The notes under the pieces: model-generated | Told to the model about the DNA's origin: nothing | Databases searched by the model: none | Seen by the model: only the letters and a program-made list of their open reading frames with translations | Source of the DNA: JBEKCB01 sp052139675 | Lineage (GTDB): Bacteria > Planctomycetota > Brocadiia > CAIUPP01 | DNA: 64,000 nucleotides | Assembly (NCBI GenBank): GCA_052139675.1 | Contig: JBKQWE010000097.1 | Span: 1 to 64,000 of the forward strand | Direction: 5' to 3' | Made by a program: the position numbers and the translations under genes | In this document: one piece after another, positions 22,683-29,529 of the stretch | Numbering within the stretch: the first letter of the stretch is position 1 | How the letters are laid out: every line of letters starts with the position of its first letter

Positions 22683-23966
22683 TCAGACTCGGACCGGGGC
22701 AGCGGGGCGGAACAGGGCGCAGCAGTTCCGGCGTTCCTTCGCGCGATACATGGCGGAGTCGGCGCTGCTGAGGAGGGCGGAGGCGGTCGCTCCGTGCGCG
22801 GGATAGAGGCTGATGCCGATGCTGGCGCTGATCGAGTATTCGCGGCCGCTCAAAATGAAGGGCTTGGCCAAGGCGTCGAGAAGCCGTTGCGCGACCGGCG
22901 CGGCGTCTTCTCCGGTGGTGATTTCCTGGAGCAGGACGGCGAATTCGTCGCCGCCGAGCCGGGCTGCGGTATCGCAGTCGCGCAGGCAGGAGAGCAGGCG
23001 CCGCGCGACGCCTTGCAGCACTCGGTCGCCGCTGGCGTGGCCCAGGGTGTCGTTGATCGGCTTGAAGCGATCCAGGTCCAGCAGCATGACGGCGGCCATG
23101 CGCTTTTCGCGGCGGGCCAGCGCCAGCGCCTGGGTGACCCGGTCGCGGAAGAGCTCGCGGTTGGGCAGGTCGGTCAGCGGATCGTGTGTGGCCTGGTGGC
23201 GGAGGTAGTCCTCGGCCTGCTTCTGCGTGGTGACGTCCATTAGGATGCCGGCGTAGTGGCTGGTTCGGCCGCGTTCGTCCTTGGCGGCGCTGAGCGTGAG
23301 CCATGCCGGGTACACTTCGCCGTTCTTGCGGCGGTTCCAGATCTCGCCGTGCCATCCGCCGGTCTCGGTCAGCGCGGCCCATATCTCGAGGTAGAACTTC
23401 TCGTCGTGCAGGCCGGACTTGAACAGGCGGATGTCCTTCCCGACGACTTCTTCGGCGGAGTAGCCGGTGACATCGGCGAAGGCCCGGTTGACGGACACGA
23501 TCCGGCCTCGAGGATCGGTGACTACGATTCCTTCTGCGGCGTTCTCGAAGACTTTGGCCGCCAGGCGGACGCGCTCCTCCGCGTACTGCCGGCGGATCGC
23601 CTGGGCGATCACCGCGGGAAGCAGCTCGAGGTAGACCGCCTCGGTATCCTTGACGACGTAATCGTATGCCCCCAGTTTCATGGCTTCCACGGCGGTGCGT
23701 TCGTTGCCGGCGCCGGTGACCATGACGATCGGCGGCAGGGGTCCCCGCGCGCTGAGCCGGCGGATGACCTCCAGTCCGTCATAGACCGGCATCACGTGGT
23801 CCAGGGCCACCACGTCGTGCAGATCCGGATTGTACATCGCCAGGCCCTGTTCTCCATCGGCGGCCACATCCACGGTGTGGCCGGCTCGCTCGAGCGCCTT
23901 GCGGCAGAGATGGGCCATGCCGGCGTCGTCTTCCATCAGGAGAATGCGGACGTGTTCCTTCAACAT
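22683..23966 (-). CDS. Response regulator with PAS and GGDEF domains (diguanylate cyclase)
   Basis: This encodes 427 residues; the ATG at 23966 has GGAGG upstream and overlaps the end of the preceding receiver gene by 7 bases. Residues about 7-125 are a receiver domain with the acidic pair in MEDDAG and phospho-acceptor Asp in ALDHVMP. Residues about 140-255 are a PAS/PAC domain. Residues about 260-420 are a GGDEF domain with intact LGGDEF active site and DPLTDLPNR start. It should make cyclic di-GMP in response to phosphorylation. No EAL domain is present. It is the last gene of a four-gene signalling operon transcribed leftward from 26846. Confidence 0.93.
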   Translation of the reverse strand: MLKEHVRILLMEDDAGMAHLCRKALERAGHTVDVAADGEQGLAMYNPDLHDVVALDHVMPVYDGLEVIRRLSARGPLPPIVMVTGAGNERTAVEAMKLGAYDYVVKDTEAVYLELLPAVIAQAIRRQYAEERVRLAAKVFENAAEGIVVTDPRGRIVSVNRAFADVTGYSAEEVVGKDIRLFKSGLHDEKFYLEIWAALTETGGWHGEIWNRRKNGEVYPAWLTLSAAKDERGRTSHYAGILMDVTTQKQAEDYLRHQATHDPLTDLPNRELFRDRVTQALALARREKRMAAVMLLDLDRFKPINDTLGHASGDRVLQGVARRLLSCLRDCDTAARLGGDEFAVLLQEITTGEDAAPVAQRLLDALAKPFILSGREYSISASIGISLYPAHGATASALLSSADSAMYRAKERRNCCALFRPAAPVRV

Positions 23967-24430
23967 GGCGCTGCCTCCGGGGTCGGAAGGGTGACGACCG
24001 AGAGGAACAACCCGAGTTGCTGGATCGCCTCGCAGAACCGCTCGTAATCCACCGGCTTAGTGATGTAAACGTTGCAGCCGAGGTCGTAGCAACGGGTCAC
24101 TTCGCGCGGGTCGTCGGTGGTCGTCAAGACGATGATCGGGATGCGTTTCGTGCGCTCATCGGCCTTCAAGCGCTGGAGCACCTGGTACCCGTCCATGACG
24201 GGCAGGTTCAGGTCCAGGAGCACGAGCAGCGGCAGAGGCAATCGCCCGGCGTTGGTCCTCGCATGGGCGGCGATGTACTTGAGGGCGTTCTCGCCGTCGC
24301 CGACGGTGACGATCTCGTTCGTGATGTTCGCGCGGCGCAGGTTCCTCTCGATCAGGCGCGCGTGGCCCTCGTCGTCCTCGGCGAGGAGGATCGTGACCTC
24401 TTTGCGCTCAGTTTGTTGGAGTGCGGACAT
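23960..24430 (-). CDS. Single-domain response regulator (Rcp1-like)
   Basis: The ATG at 24430 follows GGAG, and a longer frame into the kinase gene is not used. The 156-residue protein is a receiver domain only: the acidic pocket is LAEDDEG, the phospho-acceptor is in LVLLDLNLPVMDG, Thr/Ser in LTTTDD and Lys in ITKPVD. The helix ANITNEIVTVGDGENAL is typical of Rcp1-type receivers that pair with PAS/phytochrome-like kinases. It overlaps the kinase gene by 23 bases and the GGDEF gene by 7 bases, so it is very likely the phosphotransfer partner in this operon. Confidence 0.92.
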   Translation of the reverse strand: MSALQQTERKEVTILLAEDDEGHARLIERNLRRANITNEIVTVGDGENALKYIAAHARTNAGRLPLPLLVLLDLNLPVMDGYQVLQRLKADERTKRIPIIVLTTTDDPREVTRCYDLGCNVYITKPVDYERFCEAIQQLGLFLSVVTLPTPEAAPC

Positions 24431-26084
24431 CGTGTTCTCCAGGCTCAGCCGAATTGGCGATGGTGAATGTGAACGTGGTCCCGACGCCGGGCTGCGATTC
24501 GCAGCGGATCTCGCCCCCGAGGCGATGGACGAGGGTCCTGACGTACGCCAGGCCCATGCCTTCGCCCTTGACATCCTGCTTTCCCGCCCGGCGGAACGGC
24601 GCGAAGACTTTCGGCATGTCCTCCGGCGCAATGCCGCGACCGTTGTCGCGGACGAAGAAGGTCGTTTCGTCCCGGCCGCGGCCGCCGCCGACTTCGATCC
24701 GGCCCGGCCGGCCCGGTTCCAGGTAGAGCACGGCATTGGTCAGGATGTTGCCCATGATCTGCTCTAGGGCGATCCGGTCGGCGACCACCTCGGGCAGCGG
24801 GCCGACGCTCACGGTCACGCCGCGCTCGCCTATCTGATGGGCCAGGCCGTTGAGGGACCTCTCGACGACCTCGGCCACGCGCACCCGCTCGGGGTGCAGT
24901 TCCCGGCGTCCCAGCCGGGAGAGTTTCAGGAGGGCATTGACGTAGCTGTCCATGTTCGAGGCGGCCGCTTCGATGAAGTCCAGGTCCTCCGGAATATCTT
25001 TCTGGAGCGCTGCGGCCGCGGCGTTCCGCTGTGTCTCGTCCAGGCGAGGCAGCGCCGTTTCCAGCGCCGAGGCGACCGCGGACAGGGAAGAGCGGATCTC
25101 GCCGGCGAACCCCTTGAGGTTGACCAGCGGCGCCCGGAAGTCGTGCGACACGATGTAGGCGAACTGCCTCACCTCTTCGTTGGCGCGCTCCATGCTGGCC
25201 GTTTTGGCCTTGAGCGCCTCCTCGGCGCGTTTCTGATCGGTGATGTCGCGGACCGTTCCCAGGATATATATCTTTCCGGCCTGTTCCACCCGGCTTATGA
25301 GCACGTTGGAGGGAAATTCCTCGCCGTCAAGCCGCTTGTGCGTCCACTCGAAGAAGCAGTGTCCTTTGCGCATGGCCGTCTCAATCATCTCTCCGGCCTT
25401 CTCGGCGGACAGGCGGCCGTCCGGCTGCCGTTCGGGGGAAAGATCCCCGGGCTCGTGCTGGATAAACTCCTCCTCACTTTTCGCTCGGAACATCGCCACC
25501 GCCGCCGGGTTCCCGGATGTGAAACGCCCGGAGGGCGGCGCCCCGGTCATCAGGGCCTCGGGCGAGCTTTCAAAGAGAACTCGGAACCACTCCTCCGCCA
25601 AGCGGCGATCGCTCACGTCGCGAATGATGTGGACAAACTGCTCGACGGACCCGTCGTTTTCCAGGATGGGAAAAGTGCTGATGCTGAGCCAGCATCCCGG
25701 GCAGCGGGGCTCGGCCCGCTCGGCGTGCGCCGGCTTCCCCGTGCGGAGGGATTCGTCCAACAGGCAGTCGGGATGCGGTGACGACGTCCCGTGGAACAAT
25801 TCATAGCAGCGCATGCCGACGACCTCTTTGCCGGGCGCCATCTTGCGCACCGCTTCGTTCGCCGCCAGAATCCGGCGGTTCTTGTCTACGACCGCCACGA
25901 GGTCGCCGATGGCATCGAACGTGCTTTGCCATCGCCGTTGAGAGGCCTGGGCTTCATGGACGGCCTGCTCCAGTTTTACGGACTGGTCAATCACGACCTT
26001 TTCCTGCACGGTCAGCAGGTCGTTCAGGGCCGCCGCCTCGGCCTGCAGAATGGGTGTATGGTCGAGAACCTTGCAATCGGCCAC
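24408..26084 (-). CDS. PAS-domain sensor histidine kinase
   Basis: This encodes 558 residues from a GTG at 26084 after AAGGAA. A short N-terminal coiled coil (about 15-50) leads to PAS1 (about 50-160), PAS2 (about 163-285), a HisKA helix with H314 in SHDFRAPL, and an ATPase domain with an N-box (NILTNAV), DNGRGIAPED and GEGMGLAYV. PAS1 carries four cysteines (C93, C107, C128, C131), which could bind a metal or redox cofactor. There is no membrane segment, so it senses a cytoplasmic cue. It sits between a GAF-like protein and a receiver, all in one operon. Confidence 0.93.
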   Translation of the reverse strand: MADCKVLDHTPILQAEAAALNDLLTVQEKVVIDQSVKLEQAVHEAQASQRRWQSTFDAIGDLVAVVDKNRRILAANEAVRKMAPGKEVVGMRCYELFHGTSSPHPDCLLDESLRTGKPAHAERAEPRCPGCWLSISTFPILENDGSVEQFVHIIRDVSDRRLAEEWFRVLFESSPEALMTGAPPSGRFTSGNPAAVAMFRAKSEEEFIQHEPGDLSPERQPDGRLSAEKAGEMIETAMRKGHCFFEWTHKRLDGEEFPSNVLISRVEQAGKIYILGTVRDITDQKRAEEALKAKTASMERANEEVRQFAYIVSHDFRAPLVNLKGFAGEIRSSLSAVASALETALPRLDETQRNAAAAALQKDIPEDLDFIEAAASNMDSYVNALLKLSRLGRRELHPERVRVAEVVERSLNGLAHQIGERGVTVSVGPLPEVVADRIALEQIMGNILTNAVLYLEPGRPGRIEVGGGRGRDETTFFVRDNGRGIAPEDMPKVFAPFRRAGKQDVKGEGMGLAYVRTLVHRLGGEIRCESQPGVGTTFTFTIANSAEPGEHDVRTPTN

Positions 26085-26120
26085 GAACTTTTCCTTCGCA
26101 GAGAAAAGATTGCGGGCATA

Positions 26121-26846
26121 TCAACCGAAGACGTTCCCGCCGACAAAAGGCAGGAGACCGAGCCGGATGCTCAGCGCCAATGTCTTGAACATCTCGGCGG
26201 TCTCCGGCGGAATGCGGGCCTTCGAGAACAACATCGTTGCATAGAGGTTCCCCGGCGGCAGTAGCCCGCCGACGCCGATCACCGACCGCACGCCGAAGGG
26301 GATGACGAATTCCTTCTGCGCCGGCACATGCTCGCTGCCGACGGCGTCCGCAACGTAGAAAACGTTGTACGTATTTTGCGCGAAGTCCATGATGACCTTC
26401 GATTCCGGCTGCAGCAGGGTCTTGATCTCCAGGCCGAGCTGTTGGACGAGTTGGCGGACCATCGGCATGCAATTGATGAACTGCTCGCTGGGCAGCGGGA
26501 TGACTCTGTGCCCTTGGGAGCTTTTCGGCGAATTCCACTCCGGCCTCGCGCCGGCGCTGGCGAGGAGTACCAGGCATCTCATCGAGGCCGGCGGCGACAG
26601 CGTGCCGATCATGTTCAGCGCGGCAGCGCGCAGCTCTTCGTTAAGCTCTCCATACGGGTGAGTTTTGAACAGGCGGGCCAGGACGAAAGCCTGCTGCCCC
26701 GTCTTGCCGTCGAGGAAACGGTCGTAGAAATAGCGCACCACTCGTCTTGCCGTCTCCTCCATACTGGTTGCTCCGTCGCCCATCTTTCTCAGCGCGCCGG
26801 AGCACTCCGCCATGTCCTTCAGGGCGAAGTTGCCGATGTCATGCAT
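26121..26846 (-). CDS. GAF-like sensor protein, hypothetical, first gene of a signalling operon
   Basis: This encodes 241 residues; the ATG at 26846 has GGAGAAGGGAAG upstream. The start MHDIGNFALKDMAECSGAL, the middle LVLLASAGARPEWN and the end VIGVGGLLPPGNLYATMLFSK resemble soluble GAF-type sensory modules that are found next to PAS kinases in deltaproteobacteria and related lineages (from general knowledge). No catalytic motif is seen. The gene is 36 bases upstream of the PAS kinase. It probably supplies an input signal to that kinase. Confidence 0.75.
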   Translation of the reverse strand: MHDIGNFALKDMAECSGALRKMGDGATSMEETARRVVRYFYDRFLDGKTGQQAFVLARLFKTHPYGELNEELRAAALNMIGTLSPPASMRCLVLLASAGARPEWNSPKSSQGHRVIPLPSEQFINCMPMVRQLVQQLGLEIKTLLQPESKVIMDFAQNTYNVFYVADAVGSEHVPAQKEFVIPFGVRSVIGVGGLLPPGNLYATMLFSKARIPPETAEMFKTLALSIRLGLLPFVGGNVFG

Positions 26847-27059
26847 CTTCCCTTCTCCAGAGACCGCCTAAAGGCCGCGCCGATCCGCGCTCGATCCGGA
26901 ATTCCTTAGCCGGGCATTGAGCATATATCGGCAGAGCGGCCGCGGTCAGAAGAAAAAAGGAGGCCGAATCACAGGCAATTGCTGCATAGGCCCGGTTGAT
27001 GGGAGACGCTGGAATTCATGAGGCCATTGGGAAGGAGCGGCAGAACCAGGCGGAGAATA

Positions 27060-27111
27060 CAGACCGGCGCGCGGGGCGATCTTCTAACCGACCACCCCGC
27101 GCGCCGGTCTG
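27060..27111 (-). terminator. Large GC-rich hairpin downstream of the tetrahaem cytochrome
   Basis: A perfect 17-bp inverted repeat (arms 27060-27076 and 27095-27111) encloses an 18-base loop. It starts 17 bases after the stop codon of the cytochrome gene on the minus strand. No T-run follows on that strand, so it may stop transcription only with help or may stabilise the mRNA 3' end. It also lies in the roughly 280-bp gap before the signalling operon. Confidence 0.5.
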
Positions 27112-27128
27112 GTTGCCCAGGAGGCAAA

Positions 27129-27860
27129 CTACTTAATGTGACAAGTGAGACAAAGCGCGCTCTTGGTGTTCGGGATTATCAGAAACGGCGGTGCGGTCGT
27201 ATCGTCGTGCGGATTGTGGCACGTGCTGCAGCCGATGGTGTTGGCGACATTCGCTGTGGCGCCAATCTCAAGGACAATAGGCGTACTCGCTCCTACTGTA
27301 TAATTTGTTACACCACCGTAGCCGCTCGAGGCAGTAGCGGTGTGAAAGCTGGTGCTGGTCGTCCCGAGCGCGGGGTATACAATTCCGAGCGGATGGACGT
27401 ATGTCAAATCCAAGCCTATTTCATTGGGATACACGGTTTGGCCGGCGCCATTGATCACCTTCCTTGCCCACGACACGCTCTGGATGGGGTTCGTGGTGTC
27501 GTTCACAGTGACATTGACGTTCATGACGCTGAAGTCGCCGACGGCCGTCACGCCGTCATGGCAACCCATGCAGAGCAGCGAGTTTCCGTACAGCGTGGTT
27601 GCCGCTCCGTTCCTGATGAAGCCGCCGCTGGCCGGCCCGACGAAGGTTGCAGCCGTCCCGTTCCCGCTGGTCAAGGCGTGGTTCCAGAGGGGACCATATG
27701 CGGCGTTCGGAGCGTTGTGCGGCACATGGCAGGACAGGCAGATCTCGCCGGTGCCAAGCCGGACGGAGAGGTCGTGCGGGCTGCCCGTGACATACTGGGC
27801 CCAGGCCGGCGCCGAAATCAGGATGGCGGCCAGAAGGGCCATCGCAAGTGTCGTCTTCAT
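27129..27860 (-). CDS. Secreted tetrahaem c-type cytochrome
   Basis: This encodes 243 residues with AAAGGAAA before the ATG at 27860 and a clear signal peptide (AMALLAAILISAPAWAQ). Four haem-binding motifs are present: CLSCH (41-45), CMGCH (97-101), CSTCH (211-215) and CLTCH (237-241). The first and third motifs are each followed by a Pro-His (VPH, NPH), typical of doubled-CxxCH/decahaem-like cytochromes, where the His can ligate a neighbouring haem. It is periplasmic or extracellular and carries electrons. A beta-rich insert of about 110 residues separates haems 2 and 3. It is a single-gene unit with a strong hairpin behind it. Confidence 0.93.
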   Translation of the reverse strand: MKTTLAMALLAAILISAPAWAQYVTGSPHDLSVRLGTGEICLSCHVPHNAPNAAYGPLWNHALTSGNGTAATFVGPASGGFIRNGAATTLYGNSLLCMGCHDGVTAVGDFSVMNVNVTVNDTTNPIQSVSWARKVINGAGQTVYPNEIGLDLTYVHPLGIVYPALGTTSTSFHTATASSGYGGVTNYTVGASTPIVLEIGATANVANTIGCSTCHNPHDDTTAPPFLIIPNTKSALCLTCHIK

Positions 27861-28086
27861 CGGTTTCCTTTCGCCTGTTCAGAGCAACGAAGAAGTTGTC
27901 GCAACTGGAGCTTCCGCGGTATCTCGGGAAACTCTGTAAGCGATCATCGTGGGAAAGCAGGTATTCTTTAGCTTAAAGCGGAAGAGGGGAGGCGAGAGCG
28001 GAACGGTCGGTGATATATTCCCGGCCGTAAAGGCAAGGCATCATGGGACATGCGCGCTGCCAGGTGAACGCGTGGCGGCGATGTGA

Positions 28087-29517
28087 CTACAACGCAACCG
28101 CCGGGAGGCGCGACGCGATGGACGCGGAAAGCTGAGCCTTCTCCCGCGAAACGAATGCGCCGAAAGACTCCGCGCGTTCGCCGCAGGACCGGACGTATTC
28201 GTCCACTATCCGTCGAACCGTCGCCGGGACCTCCGTTGCAGGGACACATGGGTGCAGTTCATTCGCCAGAATCGCGGTCCGTCCGGCGCCGCCGCCCGCG
28301 AGCAGACGATAGCACTCCTGCCGGACGCCGTTCACGGTCCGAATCCGAGCTACCAGGCCGATGTCGGCAACGCTCGCGTGTGAGCAATTGTTCGGGCAGC
28401 CTGAGATGGAGACAGCCAGGGCGCAATCCGCAGGCAAAGCGGCGCGGATGCTCGCGGCCGTTCCGCGCGAATCGGCGATGGCTCTCGAGCACCACGTCAC
28501 GCCGGGACAGGGGACAATGCACGGCTCGGCCGTCATTGGCCGGAGCGACGGCGTCAGCGCGGGCGGCTCATTCCCGTGCACGAGCAGGTCATGCTCGAGA
28601 CCGATCCGCATGTCACCGCCGACCGCTTCAACCGCGCTCGCCAGTTCCCGCGCCAGGGCCGGCGCAAGGTCTCCGAGCGGAGGACGCAGGCGGCAGACGA
28701 GTTTCGCCTGGGCGCTGACCGGCGGCCGATCCGGCGCCGGCCCATCGCCGCCGCGCAACTCCTCCTTGAACAGGTCATTGAGCCTTTGCAGGAACGCGGC
28801 GTCGCCCATGCGCTCGCGGACGTGGCGGAGCCGGGCGCGCGAGCGGTTGACCCGGTCTCCTTCGGCATGGAACAGCCGCAGCGCGGCGATGGCGAAATGC
28901 TGCGCATTCGCGGGGCTCAAAGTGCCGTCAAACAGGATGGCGGTTCCTGGCCGGGCTCCAAGCGATCCGGCGACAACGGCGCGGATCGTGCCGTCGGCCT
29001 GCGCGATGAGGCCGACATCGTTGATCCAAGGCCTGGCGCAGGCGTTGGGGCAACCGGAAATGCTGACCTTGAATTTTCTGGGAAGCTGTCGAATCCATGG
29101 CAGCAGGCCGGCGCGCGCACGGATCGCTTCGCCCAGGACGGCTGCGTCGCACGCCTCCGGGCATCGCCCGGTCCCGGGGCAGACGGTGACATTCCGCAGC
29201 GTATCGCCGCAGGCGCCGAGCACCGTCAGTCCCGCCGCTTCGATGTCGCGCTGGGCGGCGGGAATGTCATCGCGCCGCAGGCCGTGAAGCTCAATGGCCT
29301 GTCGCGTGGTCAGGTGAAGCGGAGAGCCCGGACCGCAGCGTTCGGCGATCGAGGCGAGCGCGCGCAGTTGGTTCGGCTCGATCCGGCCGCCGGGCAGCTT
29401 CACGCGCTGCATGAACAGCCCTTCCTGCCGCTGCGGATAGACACCGAGCAGGCGCGCCTGCGCAGGGTCGTCCGGCAGCGCTTCGCACGGAAACTTGATG
29501 GCCGCAGCGATGCTCAT
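28087..29517 (-). CDS. Sirohaem-type sulfite/nitrite reductase-like protein (CobG/NirA family)
   Basis: The 476-residue protein has the duplicated ferredoxin-like/haem-protein layout of sulfite and nitrite reductases. The second half carries the canonical cofactor signature: C-x5-C in CPGVTWC and C-x3-C in GCPNNC (about residues 335-380), which bind a 4Fe-4S cluster bridged to sirohaem. The first half has a related but altered set (CPGTGRC, C123, GCPNAC). Candidates are assimilatory sulfite or nitrite reductase, or precorrin-3B synthase (CobG). No cobalamin, sulfur or nitrogen genes are adjacent to choose between them. It starts 12 bases after the sugar-kinase fusion, so it may share that operon, which is an odd pairing. 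The ribosome binding site is weak. Confidence 0.8.
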   Translation of the reverse strand: MSIAAAIKFPCEALPDDPAQARLLGVYPQRQEGLFMQRVKLPGGRIEPNQLRALASIAERCGPGSPLHLTTRQAIELHGLRRDDIPAAQRDIEAAGLTVLGACGDTLRNVTVCPGTGRCPEACDAAVLGEAIRARAGLLPWIRQLPRKFKVSISGCPNACARPWINDVGLIAQADGTIRAVVAGSLGARPGTAILFDGTLSPANAQHFAIAALRLFHAEGDRVNRSRARLRHVRERMGDAAFLQRLNDLFKEELRGGDGPAPDRPPVSAQAKLVCRLRPPLGDLAPALARELASAVEAVGGDMRIGLEHDLLVHGNEPPALTPSLRPMTAEPCIVPCPGVTWCSRAIADSRGTAASIRAALPADCALAVSISGCPNNCSHASVADIGLVARIRTVNGVRQECYRLLAGGGAGRTAILANELHPCVPATEVPATVRRIVDEYVRSCGERAESFGAFVSREKAQLSASIASRLPAVAL

Positions 29518-29529
29518 GTAACTTTCAAC

